Numbered from the stretch's first letter, positions 27,142-36,741 are shown. The stretch: 64,000 nt of DNA from JALYZC01 sp963725645 (GCA_963725645.1 CAVRZD010000005.1:168116-232115); one strand, 5' to 3'. Translations and numbers: made by a program. Notes: generated by a model from the letters alone, not told the origin.

Positions 27142-29050
27142 ATGGCCGAACGCCGCCTCGAGGGCCTCCAGCGCGTGCTGGGGGTCAACGCGCTGTTCTC
27201 GACGGCCTACGGCAACGTCGGCTCGTCGATCTACTACGCGCTCGGCCTGGTCGCGTCCTTCGCCCTCGGCCTGACGCCGGTGGTCTTCCTGATCACCGGC
27301 GTGATCTTCTACTTGACGGCCGCGACCTACTCCGAGGCCACCGCCATGTACCCCGAGGCCGGCGGCTCCTCCTCGTTCGCGCGGCACGCCTTCAACGAGT
27401 TCTGGTCGTTCTTCGCCGCCTGGGGCCAGATGCTCAACTACACGATCACGATCGCCATCTCGGCGTTCTTCGTGCCGCACTACATCGGCGGGCTCTTCTG
27501 GGACTACCTGCGCAGCTCGCCCGGCGACATCATCTTCGGCATCGGCGTGATCGCCGTGCTGTGCGTGATCAACGTCGTCGGGGTCAAGGAGGCCGCCGGG
27601 CTCAACATCGCGCTCGCCGTCACGGACTTCATGACCCAGGTGCTGCTCGTGCTGATCGGCGCGGTCCTGGTGCTCTCGCCCGAGACGCTGATCGACAACG
27701 TGTCGTTCGGCGTTGCCCCGACCTGGCACGACTTCCTGATCGCGATCCCGATCGGGATGATCGCCTACACCGGGATCGAGACGATCTCGAACATGGCCGA
27801 GGAGGCGCGCGACCAGGAGAGGACGATCCCGCGCGCGATCAACCGCGTGGTGATCGCCGTGTTCGCGATCTACGCGGCCCTGCCCGCGGTCGCGCTGTCC
27901 GCCCTGCCGGTCACCCAGCAGTCCAACGGCGAGTACGTGACGAAGCTCGGCATCCCCGAGGAGCAGGGCGGCTTCGCCGGGGACCCGATCCTCGGCGTGG
28001 TCAAGTCGCTGCACCTGGGGCCGCTGCAGCACGCGGGCGAGATCTACGTCGGCCTGCTGGCCGCGACGATCCTGTTCATCGCGACCAACGCCGGGATCAT
28101 CGGCGTGTCGCGCCTGGTGTACTCGATGGGGCTGCACCGCCAGCTGCCCGACCGGCTGCGCCGGCTGCACCCGCGGTACCGCACGCCGTGGATCGGGATC
28201 ATCCTGTTCGGCCTGGTGGCGTGCATCACGCTCGTCCCGGGCCAGGCCGCGTTCCTGGGGAACCTGTACGCGTTCGGCGCGATGCTGTCGTTCACGATCG
28301 CGCACCTCGCGGTCATCCGCCTGCGAAGGCGCGAGCCGCTCAGGCGCCGGCCCTATCGCGGCCCGGGGGTCGCTGCGCGTCGCCGGGCGGGAGCTGCCGC
28401 TGTTCGCGGTGCTCGGCGGGCTCGGCACCGGGATCGCGTTCCTGACCGTGACGCTGCTGCACGCGGACGTGGCGCTCGCCGGGCTGGGATGGCTCGTGGT
28501 CGGGGTGGGCGTGTACGTCGTCTACCGCCGCAGCCAGGGCCTCGACCTCGTGAGCACGCTGAAGGTCGCCGTCCCGCGGCCGGTGGTCGAGCACGAGGCG
28601 GAGTACGAGTCGATCCTGGTCGCGTTCGACGACCAGCGCGCCTACTCGCGCGAGGCCGTCGCGACGGCGGCGAAGCTGGCGGCCAAGCGACGGCGGGGCA
28701 TCCACGTGCTGGTGACGATCACGGTCCCGAACACGAGCCCGATCGACGCGCAGCTGCCCGAGCAGGAGCGCGCCGCGCAGTCGGTGATCGAGCAGGCCCG
28801 GGTGCAGGGCGGCCGGCGCGTGTCGGGGCACTGGGAGAAGGTCCGCGCCGGCCAGGCGGGCCGGCGGATCGTCGAGGAGGCGCGCGAGACGCGCGCGCGC
28901 GCGATCGTGATGCCGCTCGCCCGCAGGGGATCCGGCAGCGCCCTGTTCGACAAGGCGCTCGAGACCGTGCTCGCCGAGCGCCCCTGCCGCGTCATCATCG
29001 AGTCCTCGCCGGCCGAGAAGCCCAGCCCGCCGGAGCTCGCCGTCGCCTGA
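27142..29050 (+). CDS. APC-family permease with C-terminal universal stress (Usp) domain, one frameshift
   Basis: About 636 residues. The N-terminal 420 residues form twelve membrane helices of the APC superfamily (NVGSSIYYALGLVASFALG, PEAGGSSSFARHAFNEFWSF, IAYTGIETISNMAEEARD). The C-terminal 150 residues are a Usp-like domain (EYESILVAFDDQRAYSREAV, then RAIVMPLARRGSG and PCRVIIES). The frame changes near 28362 after CGCGGCCCGGGGG; dropping one base restores YRGPGSLRVAGRE. Substrate is not known: amino acids by family name, but cations are possible given the TrkA pair downstream. Confidence 0.85.
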
Positions 29051-29130
29051 TCCCCGGCGCGCGAGGTCCGCGGCCGCGGCTGTGGCGCTGAACGACGGTC
29101 ATCGAGGGAGTGCGGTGCGAAAGGTCAGCG

Positions 29131-29175
29131 GGTGGCACGAGAAATACATCACCACGATGCATTTCTCGTACCGCC
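29131..29175. repeat. 45-base interrupted inverted repeat (possible operator or RNA hairpin)
   Basis: The arms are GGTGGCACGAGAAATACAT and ATGCATTTCTCGTACCGCC around a 7-base loop CACCACG. They pair at 17 of 19 positions, counting one G-U pair. The core ACGAGAAAT / ATTTCTCGT is perfect and notably AT-rich for this genome. There is no U-run after it, so it is not a standard terminator. It lies in the gap between the first APC gene and a small membrane protein gene. Confidence 0.6.
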
Positions 29176-29258
29176 CAGGAATCGTCAGCCGGAGCCGCCT
29201 CGAATCCCTCTTCGATGACCGCCGTTTTCGTCCCACGCTTCGGACCAGGCCGAGCGCC

Positions 29259-29264
29259 TAAGCT
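29259..29264 (+). promoter_or_regulatory. -10 element TAAGCT for the 64-aa membrane protein
   Basis: TAAGCT ends 13 bases before the ATG at 29278, compatible with a very short leader. Confidence 0.35.
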
Positions 29265-29277
29265 CTCGGCAGCCGTC

Positions 29278-29472
29278 ATGCCGACGCCCCGCCAAGCCCA
29301 CCGCACCGCGACCCGGATCCTGTCGCTGATCATGATCGGCATCGGCATCGCGATCGTCGTCCGCACGGCGCTCGCCGGCGGCGGCGGCGGCCTCGGCTTC
29401 CTGCTGGGCGCGATGTTCGTCGCGCTCGGCGGAGGGCGGCTGTACCTCCAGTCGCGCTCGCCCGATGCCTGA
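29278..29472 (+). CDS. Small two-helix membrane protein
   Basis: 64 residues: a basic N-terminus (MPTPRQAHRTATR), a first membrane helix (ILSLIMIGIGIAIVVRTAL), a Gly-rich turn, a second helix (GLGFLLGAMFVALGGGRLYL) and a short tail. The longer upstream reading to 29215 or 29110 has no family-like content. Its stop overlaps the start of the second APC-Usp gene by 8 bases, so it may be co-translated. Function unknown. Confidence 0.65.
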   Translation: MPTPRQAHRTATRILSLIMIGIGIAIVVRTALAGGGGGLGFLLGAMFVALGGGRLYLQSRSPDA

Positions 29473-31464
29473 ACGCCCGATCGTTCGGCGCACGCTCGGC
29501 TCGGCGGCGCTGTTCTCGGTCGTCTACACGACGGTCGCCGCGGCGCTCTACTACGCGCTCGGCGTCGTCGCCGACCACGCGCTCGGCGTCACGCCGTTCG
29601 TGTTCGGGGCGGCGGCCCTGTTCTTCGTGCTCGCGGTGCTCACCTACGTCGAGGGCGCGTCGCTGCACCAGGAGCGGGGCGGCTCGACCGTGTTCGCGCG
29701 CTACGCCTTCAACGAGCTGTGGAGCTTCGTGGCGGGCTGGGCGATCCTGCTCGACTACGTGATCCTGATGGCGATCGCCGCCTTCACGGCGACGAACTAC
29801 CTGGCCGCGTTCTGGGCGCCGCTGGGCCGGGGGACGGTGGAGGCGGTGGTGGCGGTCGCGATCATCGCCCTGGTCGCCGCCGTCAACGTGATCGGCCTGA
29901 CGGCCGAGCGGTTGCGACGGCTCGTGAGCTTCGCCGTGGTGGACATCGTGCTCCAGGTGACGGTCGTCGTGCTCGGCCTGGTGCTGGTCTTCTCGTTCTC
30001 GAAGGTCCTGGACCCGATCGACCTCGGGACCTCGCCGGCGTGGTCGAGCGTGGTGTTCGCGCTCACGATCGCCGGCGCCGCCGCCTGCACCGGGCTCGAG
30101 GCATCGTCCGGCCTCGCCGGCGAGGTGCGCATCGGCCGGCGCGGCCTGCGCCGGCTCGTGGGCGCGCGCATCGGCACGGTGCTGTTCCTCTACGTCGGCG
30201 TCTCGCTCGTCGCGCTCGCCGCCCTGCCCGTGGTCGACGGGCACACGGCGCTCGGCGGCCGCTACCAGGACGCCCCGCTGCTCGGCGTGGTCTCGACCTA
30301 CGAGCCCGGCACCGCGCTGCCCGACGTCCTGCGCTACGTGGTCGGCGGCGTCGGCACGGTGCTGCTGGTGATCGCGGCGAACGCCGCGATGCTCGGCCTG
30401 TCGCGCCTGTCCTACTCGCTGGCCACCAACCGGCAGATCCCCAGCCTGGTCGGGCGGCTGCACCCGCGGCGCTCCACGCCGGTGGTCGCGATCTCCACCG
30501 CCGCGGTCCTCGCCTGCCGTGCTCGTGCTGCCCGAGAGCCTCGACTTCCTCCTCGGCGTGTACGCGTTCGGGGTGATGCTCGCGCTTGACGATCGCGCAC
30601 CTGGCCGTGATCGTGCTGCGCTACCGCGAGCCCGACCGCGACCGCCCCTACCGCATGCCGCTCTCGGTGCCCATGCGCGGCGGGTCGCTGCCGATCCCGG
30701 CCGTGCTCGGCGCGCTGCTGGCCGCCGCCGGCTGGGTCAGCACGATCGTGACCCACAGCCCGGCGCGGATCGTGGGTACCGCCTGGATGATCGGCGGGCT
30801 GGTGCTCTACGTCGTCTACCGCCGGACCGAGGGCAAGCCGGTGTTCAAGCGCGTCACCGTCCCGGCGACCGCCCTGGCCCGGGAGACGGTCGACACCGAG
30901 TACGGCTCGATCCTCGTGCCGCTGCTCGGGACGCCGCTGGACGACGACATCATGCAGACCGCCGGGCGCCTGGCGGGCGACGAGGAGGACGAGGAGGGCG
31001 ACGGCGCCGTGATCGAGGCGCTGTGGGTCTTCGAGGTGCCGATGTCGCTGCCGATCGACGCGGCGCTGCCCGAGAGCCGGCTGGCGCAGGCGCGCCGCGC
31101 GCTGTCGCGGGCCAAGGCGGTGGGGGAGGAGTACGAGGGCGTGCACGTGGCGACCGCCACGGTCCGCACGCGCCGGACCGGCCAGGCGATCGTGGACGAG
31201 GCCCGCCGGCGCGGCGTCGAGGCGATCGTGCTGGCGGCGGAGGAGCCCTCGCGCATCCGCGGCGGCGCGCTGCTGGGCGGGCGCGGCGGCCCGCTGGACA
31301 ACTTCGTCGGGGACGTCACGCGCTACGTCGTCGGCAAGGCCCCGTGCCGCGTGATCCTCACCGCGCCGCCGGGCGACCAGCCGCCGGTGCGCGCGCCATC
31401 GGACCGCGGCGAGGCGCCGGAAGGGAAGGTGACGGAGCCCGAACCGTCCGGGCGCGACCACTGA
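29465..31464 (+). CDS. Second APC-family permease with C-terminal Usp domain, two frameshifts
   Basis: About 665 residues. It parallels the gene at 27142: APC helices (TVAAALYYALGVVADHALG, ERGGSTVFARYAFNELWSF), then a C-terminal Usp-like domain (EYGSILVPLLGTPLDDDIM, APCRVILTAPP). Frames change near 30513 and 30585. Removing one C at each place gives AVLAAVLVLPES and MLALTIAHLAV, so the protein is probably intact. The paralogue order suggests a tandem duplication that has diverged. Substrate unknown. Confidence 0.85.
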
Positions 31465-31549
31465 CTACTCGTCTGCGGACCTAAGTTGGCATTGGCCGAG
31501 TGAGTGGCCGTCGTCGTTGGTCCCGCTCGGGGCAGTAAGTGGTGTTGGC

Positions 31550-31607
31550 GTATTGGACGCACCAATCTAGGTATTGGACGCACCAATGCCCTATATTGGA
31601 CGGCAAT
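31550..31607. promoter_or_regulatory. Three phased ATTGG-N5-CCAAT operators over the toxin-antitoxin promoter
   Basis: Two identical 17-base copies (GTATTGGACGCACCAAT) lie at 31550-31566 and 31571-31587. Each contains the palindrome ATTGG-ACGCA-CCAAT. A degenerate third site (ATTGG-acgg-CAAT, 31595-31607) follows and reaches the start codon. The spacing is 21 and 22 bases, i.e. the same DNA face. The likely -10 (TATATT, 31592-31597) lies inside, so binding here should block transcription. Confidence 0.75.
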
Positions 31608-32178
31608 GAGCGTTGCCGAAGATCTAGGCCGTGAGCTGGGGACAACGGGCCGCTGCATCCGTCGGGCGCTCAATGACGGCTTGATCCGCGGTGAGCGGCC
31701 CTCACCCAAGAAGCTCCTCATCTCGACCCGGGAGAAGCTCTACCTGCGGGAGTATTGGCGGCTGCTCTTCAGCCTTCGCTGCGCGCTGCGCACCGAGCCA
31801 GCCGTCAGCCTAGCCGTGATCTACGGCAGCGTGGCCCGAGGAGAAGCCGATGTCGACTCCGACCTCGACATCCTCGTCGAGCTCAAGCGCGACGAGACCG
31901 AGGCGGCTGCCGCACTTCGTCGCCGGCTGGAGCGCGCCACGGGCCGTGAGGTCGGTCTGGCCCGTCTGCCCCGGGTCGAGACACAGGCGCCGCTGCTACT
32001 GGCCGAGATCCTCGATGAAGGACGAGTGCTCGTGGACCGTGCGGGTCGCTGGCCAGAGCTGCAATCTCAGCGGGCGAGCATCGAGCGACGCGCCGAAGCC
32101 GCGTATGCCGAGGAGATGAGCGCGACACGCGCAGCATTGGAGCGGATCGAGCAGCGGGCTGAGCGGGTGGCCTCATGA
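31606..32178 (+). CDS. HTH-MNT nucleotidyltransferase (antitoxin-type)
   Basis: 190 residues. Residues 1-45 look like a helix-turn-helix (VAEDLGRELGTTGRCIRRAL). Residues 65-165 are a minimal nucleotidyltransferase domain with the GSx10DxD active site: G74-S75 and D86-L-D88. A charged helix ends the protein. In MNT/HEPN modules the MNT protein AMPylates and neutralises the HEPN RNase toxin. The fused HTH probably binds the repeated operators just upstream. The ATG at 31606 is preferred because the operator and -10 lie before it. Base composition is less GC-rich than the flanks. Confidence 0.85.
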   Translation: MSVAEDLGRELGTTGRCIRRALNDGLIRGERPSPKKLLISTREKLYLREYWRLLFSLRCALRTEPAVSLAVIYGSVARGEADVDSDLDILVELKRDETEAAAALRRRLERATGREVGLARLPRVETQAPLLLAEILDEGRVLVDRAGRWPELQSQRASIERRAEAAYAEEMSATRAALERIEQRAERVAS

Positions 32179-32711
32179 GCCGTGGCCAGGGCCAGAGCGG
32201 CGGCAACATGAAGCCCGCAGCAAAGCGCGCCGAGCTCGCCCGCATGGGCAAACGCCTACGCAATCTCGACGCTCAGCTGACCGCGCTCGACCTCGCGATC
32301 TCTGAGTTCAGTGATGACCGTCTCGACGATCCTGAGTGGGAGCGTGCCTTCACCTCCGGAGATCCCGACGACATCAACCGCATCGTCAATCCGATCACGG
32401 GTGGCTACGAGCATGTCGTCCAGAACGTCGTCGAGCTGGCGAAGGCTGCCAGCCGAGTCACCGGGAAGCTGCAAGGCCGGCGCCCACGTGCCGAGGACGC
32501 CATTGCACTCCTGGGGCAGGTCAGTGCGATCTCCGGGCCAGATAAGGAACGCCTCGACGAGCTCTACGTGTTCCGGGGCCGGATCAGCCATGACTCACCT
32601 GACATCACGGCCGACGACATGGCTCTCTATGCCGAGCGCGCGCTGGCCGAGCTACCGCCAATGATCAAGGGCATCCGGCAGTGGCTCAGGAACGAGGGCA
32701 TCAACTTCTAG
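32175..32711 (+). CDS. HEPN-like toxin partner of the MNT protein
   Basis: 178 residues, mostly helical. The likely RNase motif Rx4H is R134-G-R-I-S-H139 in a VFRGRISHDSPDIT context, as in HEPN toxins. It starts with ATG overlapping the MNT stop (ATGA), the expected coupling for a toxin-antitoxin pair. Antitoxin first and toxin second is the order here. HEPN assignment rests on the motif, length, helical content and neighbour, not on overall similarity. Confidence 0.72.
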   Translation: MSRGQGQSGGNMKPAAKRAELARMGKRLRNLDAQLTALDLAISEFSDDRLDDPEWERAFTSGDPDDINRIVNPITGGYEHVVQNVVELAKAASRVTGKLQGRRPRAEDAIALLGQVSAISGPDKERLDELYVFRGRISHDSPDITADDMALYAERALAELPPMIKGIRQWLRNEGINF

Positions 32712-32743
32712 TGTGGTGATGCATCCACGGTTGAACCCGACCT

Positions 32744-32938
32744 GTGATCCCCCGAGCCAACCTCACCGAATGGAGCAGTCGCGCGCCCTGGCCCCAGCCG
32801 GTTCAGGTCGAGCAGGACCTGATCATGGCTCGCTTGATGGTGGAGATCGCCAACCACGAGCTGCTGGGGCCCGAGCTGGCCTTCCGCGGCGGCGCCTGCC
32901 TGCACAAGCTCCACCTGCCCCAACCCTTGCGCTACTGA
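32744..32938 (+). pseudogene. Truncated AbiEii/AbiGii-type toxin, N-terminal fragment
   Basis: 64 residues (MIPRANLTEWSSRAPWPQPV, then QVEQDLIMARLMVEIANHEL) match the start of AbiEii-like nucleotidyltransferases. It ends FRGGACLHKLHLPQPLRY and stops exactly where the family continues with the catalytic S-E-D-I-D motif. The active-site carboxylates are therefore missing and the protein should be inactive. It sits at the right edge of the toxin-antitoxin island. Confidence 0.75.
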
Positions 32939-32963
32939 CGCCACGGCGCGGGCGCGCGCGTAC

Positions 32964-32969
32964 TACAGT
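32964..32969 (+). promoter_or_regulatory. -10 element TACAGT for the first TrkA-like gene
   Basis: TACAGT ends 6 bases before the GTG at 32976, a leaderless arrangement. An overlapping TACTAC is an alternative. Confidence 0.5.
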
Positions 32970-32975
32970 CCGCGC

Positions 32976-33399
32976 GTGTTCATTCTCGTCGTCGGGGCCG
33001 GCCGCGTCGGGTCGACCGTTGCCAAGTGGGCGCTCGCCGAGGGCCACGAGGTCTCGGTGCTGGACGAGGACCCGCTCTCGCACGAGCGCCTCGACAACGA
33101 GCTCGACACCTCCTGGGAGGAGGCGGGCGGGCGCTTCACCGTCGGCACCGCACTGGAGGTCGACGCGCTGACCGAGGCCGGCATCGCCGAGGCCGAGGCC
33201 TTCATCGTCTGCACCGACGGCGACAACACCAACCTCGTGGTGGCGCAGATCGCGCGCCGGCGCTACGGCATCGAGAAGGTGATCGTGCGCGTGCTCGACC
33301 CGCGCCGCGCCGAGTGGTACCGCGAGCAGGGCCTCCAGACGATCTGCCCCACCGCGGTGGCGATCGAGCATGCTGGAGGAGGCCGTGGCCGCGACATGA
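32976..33399 (+). CDS. TrkA-N (RCK) NAD-binding protein, short form, one frameshift
   Basis: About 140 residues: a single Rossmann domain with MFILVVGAGRVGSTVAKWAL, ALEVDALTEAGIAEAEAFIV and DGDNTNLVVAQIARRRYGIE. There is no separate TrkA-C domain. Near the end one extra C at 33369 shifts the frame; without it the protein ends MLEEAVAAT and stops at 33399. RCK proteins gate K+ transporters by binding NAD(H) or ATP. It is followed by a longer TrkA protein. Confidence 0.85.
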
Positions 33400-33409
33400 G
33401 GAGCCGCTC

Positions 33410-34088
33410 GTGTACGTGATCATCGCCGGGGCCGGGAAGGTCGGCTGGAACCTGGCACGGGAGCTGATCGACAAGGGCCACGAGGTGACCCTGCTGGAGA
33501 ACGACCGCCGCCGCTACCTGGTGGTCGAGCAGGAGCTCGAGCACGCCGTGCAGTACGGCGACGCCAGCGAGCTGTGGGTGCTCGAGCGCGCCGGCATCCA
33601 GCGCGCCGACCTCGTGATCGCGGTCACCGGCGACGACGAGGACAACATCCTCATCTGCCAGATGGCGCGCGACAAGTACGAGGTCGAGCGGATCGTGGCC
33701 CGCGTCAACAACCCCCGCAACCTCGACCACTTCAAGGAGCTGGGGATCGAGCCGGCGGTGTCGGCGACGGACCTGATCCTGCGCCTGATCGAGCACGAGG
33801 TGCCCCAGTACGGGCTCGTGCACCTGCTCGACCTGGCCGGCGACCGGCTCGAGATCATCGAGCTGATCGTCAACGAGAACTCGCCCGTGGCCGGTCAGAA
33901 GGTCGCTGACGTGGTCATGCCCGACGGCAGCCTGATCATCTCCGTGCTGCGCGAGGGCGGCGGCTTCGTCCCGCAGGACGGACACCGTGATCGAGGCCGG
34001 CGACGAGGTCCTCGTCGTGCTCGACCCCGGGCTGGAGGACGACATCACGACGCGCTTCGCGCCGGACGGCGACCGGGCCGGTGGCTGA
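33410..34088 (+). CDS. TrkA-like protein with N and C domains, one frameshift
   Basis: About 225 residues. Rossmann part: YVIIAGAGKVGWNLARELI, then QYGDASELWVLERAGIQRAD and VTGDDEDNILICQMARDK. The C-terminal TrkA-C domain begins near LHLLDLAGDRLEIIEL... (read as GLVHLLDLAGDRLEIIEL) and ends with an EAGDEVLVVLDPG strand in the other frame. One extra C at 33974 explains the change. AGGAG lies about 8 bases before the GTG. With the short TrkA gene it resembles CeoB/CeoC-type pairs that regulate K+ uptake. Confidence 0.87.
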
Positions 34089-35325
34089 CCGCCACGTCGA
34101 CGTCCTGCTCGTCGGCGGCGGCCTGGCCGCGGCGAACTGCGCCCGCTGGCTGCGCGAGGAGGGGTTCGACGGCTCGGTGCTGCTCGTCGGCCGCGAGCCG
34201 GACCCGCCCTACAACCGCCCGCCCTGCTCGAAGGGCTACCTCCAGGGCAAGGAGAGCCGCGAGGACACGCTGTTCCGCCCCGACGCGTGGTGGGGGGAGC
34301 AGTCGATCGAGCTCCAGACCCGCACGAGCGTGCTCAAGCTCGACCTCGAGGACCGCGTCGCCGTCCTCTCCACGCAGGAGGAGGTCTCGTTCGAGCAGGC
34401 GCTGCTCGCGACCGGGGCCAACGTCCGGCTCCTGCGGGTCGAGGGCGTCGAGCTCGAGGGCATCCACTACCTGCGCGCGCTGGGCAACGCCGACACGATC
34501 CGCTCCGACACCGAGGGCGCCGAGCACGTCGTGCGTCATCGGCGGCTCCTACATCGGCACCGAGGTGGCCGCGTCGCTGACGCTGCTCGGGCAGCAGCGT
34601 CACGATCCTGATGCAGGAGGACGTCACCCACGAGCGCTCGCTTCGGCGCGCAGGCGGGGCGCTACTTCCAGGGCGTGCTCGAGGAGCACGGCGTCGAGGT
34701 CGTCGGCGGCGACGGGCTCGCCCGCTTCGAGGGCGACGGCGACCGCGTCACCACGGTCGTGACCGAGCGCGGGCGCGAGCTCGCCGGCCGGGGCCGTCGT
34801 GATCGGCGCCGGCGCCGTGCCCGACACGATGCTGGCGAAGCAGGCCGGCCTCGAGATCGGCGAGCGCGGCGGGGTGCGCTGCGACTCGCGGCTGCAGACC
34901 TCCTGCGACGGGCGTGTTCGCGGCGGGGGACATCTGCGAGTACGACGAGCGCGATGCACGGCGGCCCGATCCGCATCGAGCACTGGGACGTCGCCTTCAA
35001 CCACGGCAAGACGGCCGCCCTGAACATGCTCGGCCGCGACGTGCCCCACGAGGAGGTGCCCTACTTCTTCTCCGACCTGGCCGACTGGTGCTCGCTGGAG
35101 TACGTCGGCCCGGCGCTCGAGTGGGACCAGGAGGTGGTGCGCGGATCGTTCGAGGACGGCGAGTTCTCGCTCTGGTACCTCGGCGGCGGGCGCGTCAAGG
35201 CGGCGCTCTCGATCGGCCGCTCCGACGACCTCGAGCACGCGCGACGGCTGATCGCGGCGGGCACCGACGTCAAGGATCGAAGAGGCCTGCTGGCAGACCC
35301 CTCATCCGACCTGGCCGGCGTGTAG
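34081..35325 (+). CDS. FAD-dependent NAD(P)/ferredoxin-type reductase, six frameshifts
   Basis: A pyridine-nucleotide disulfide-type flavoprotein of about 412 residues. Segments are VDVLLVGGGLAAANCARWL (FAD), NRPPCSKGYLQGKESRED, LLATGANVRLL, VIGGSYIGTEVAASLTLLG (NADH), AVVIGAGAVPDTMLAKQAG, VFAAGDICEYDE and WDVAFNHGKTAALNMLG. The order is complete, but six frame changes occur at about 34534, 34592, 34641, 34789, 34913 and 34950. Each is cured by removing one C. It may serve a rubredoxin, ferredoxin or dioxygenase partner not in this window. Either a badly read stretch or a real pseudogene; the former is favoured. Confidence 0.82.
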
Positions 35326-35362
35326 GCCGGAACCGCCCCAGGGCCGGGCGACCGCTCGCAAG

Positions 35363-35986
35363 TCAGGCTGCGGTTTCCCGCGAGGCCTGAGCGAGGGCGC
35401 GCGCGAGTCCGCGCGAAACGAGCGTGCGCAGACGGGGGCTCTCGATCCTGTCCGTCCACTCATCCAGTTGCGCCTCGACGAAGTCCTCTGGCACGGAGAG
35501 CTCGGGGAAGAAGAAGCGAGCGGAACGGGGCGCGCGGACATAGACGCTGTCAAAGAGCGCCTTCTCGGGCGTAGCCAGGAAGCCGGTCTCCTCGGAGCCG
35601 CGATAGCCGTCGAAGAGCTCCGGCGCAAGGTGATGGATCGAGTAGCTGCCGATCGCCGTATCGATGCGGCGCGTGCGGTCGAGAGACGCGACGGTGATCT
35701 CGCGCGGGATCTGCTCGATCATGCCGTGGCCGGCGAGCGCAGACCAGAAGGAGACGTAAGCCGGGAACGGCGCCGTCAGATACGGCGCGAGAACGAAGGG
35801 ATCGATCTCCGGGTCAAGTGCCCACAGGCCGTGGCGCAAGCGGCGCACGAGGCCGGCCTTCTCCATCGAGCGAAGCAAGTGGCTGGCGTTGCTGACCGAG
35901 GTCCGCAGCCGCGCGGCCGCCTCGCGCGTCTGCACGATCGGGTGGCCGATCCGCCGCAGCTCGCCGTAGGCATCCGCCGCCGTCAT
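35363..35986 (-). CDS. AbiEi-type antitoxin / transcriptional regulator
   Basis: 207 residues. The N-terminal winged helix (REAAARLRTSVSNASHLLRS, then KAGLVRRLRHGLWAL) is followed by the AbiEi core with YVSFWSALAGHGMIEQIP and TPEKALFDSVYVRAP. AbiEi proteins repress their operon and counter the nucleotidyltransferase toxin (type IV system). It overlaps the partner by four bases. The order is toxin first, antitoxin second, the reverse of the classic abiEi-abiEii order. Confidence 0.85.
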   Translation of the reverse strand: MTAADAYGELRRIGHPIVQTREAAARLRTSVSNASHLLRSMEKAGLVRRLRHGLWALDPEIDPFVLAPYLTAPFPAYVSFWSALAGHGMIEQIPREITVASLDRTRRIDTAIGSYSIHHLAPELFDGYRGSEETGFLATPEKALFDSVYVRAPRSARFFFPELSVPEDFVEAQLDEWTDRIESPRLRTLVSRGLARALAQASRETAA

Positions 35987-36735
35987 GACGCCTCTAGAAG
36001 TCGCTCGGCGACGAACTGCTTCATCTGATCCCAGGTCGCCGGCTCCTTGTGGAGCTCCGCGACGTCCGGGTCGAGGAACGGTTGGACCTGATCACGAAAG
36101 GCCTCGAAGGGGAGTTCACGCCCGCGCTTGGCCGCGCTCGTGAGGACATCCGCCTCGATGGCGCCCTTGTCAAGCGGCTTGCGTCGCAGGAGAAGGTCGA
36201 GGTCGAAGACATCGCGGGCTTGCGTTTCCGGCCGGCTGGCGAGCGTCCTGACCTTCTGCTCGCTGGCGGCCTCCTGCAGATAATGCTGAACGGTCGGTGC
36301 TCGCAGCGCGTAGGGCTGGACGATGCGAGCCGGGACGGATTCGAGAGCGCGCCGCTGCTCGCCATTGCGCCGGCTGAACTCGATCTTCGTCCGCACGGGA
36401 TCGCTTCGCCCGGCGGCGATGCCGACCTTCCACCGCTGCGTCGTCTCCGTCTGCTTTGGCTTCGTGAACTCGTGCACGCCCAAACCGCCACTGCGCAGTA
36501 CGATGCTCAGGGCGGGAGAGTTCAGGACGCCGTCGACCTTGTCCCGCAGCGCCCATGACTCGATCCCGTCGGCGTCGAGATCGATGTCCTCGGAATAGCG
36601 GACGCTGTCGAAGAAGTAGCGCAGGTTCGTGCCGCCCTTGAGCACGTAGTGCGCCGGGTTGAGGCGCGCCTCGAGGACCTGGAGGAAGGCCAGGTGAAAC
36701 AGCTCGATGATCTGGGCATCGCGGGATCCGGGCAC
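35983..36735 (-). CDS. AbiEii-type nucleotidyltransferase toxin
   Basis: 250 residues from the GTG at 36735. Catalytic motifs are KGGTNLR (33-39) and SEDIDLD (48-54), followed by a helical C-terminal domain with RDVFDLDLLLRR. The family transfers nucleotides to tRNA acceptor ends and is bacteriostatic. The GTG start is preferred to the TTG five codons upstream because TATCGT ends 6 bases before it. All catalytic residues are present, unlike the fragment at 32744. Confidence 0.86.
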   Translation of the reverse strand: MPGSRDAQIIELFHLAFLQVLEARLNPAHYVLKGGTNLRYFFDSVRYSEDIDLDADGIESWALRDKVDGVLNSPALSIVLRSGGLGVHEFTKPKQTETTQRWKVGIAAGRSDPVRTKIEFSRRNGEQRRALESVPARIVQPYALRAPTVQHYLQEAASEQKVRTLASRPETQARDVFDLDLLLRRKPLDKGAIEADVLTSAAKRGRELPFEAFRDQVQPFLDPDVAELHKEPATWDQMKQFVAERLLEAS

Positions 36736-36741
36736 CGCATA

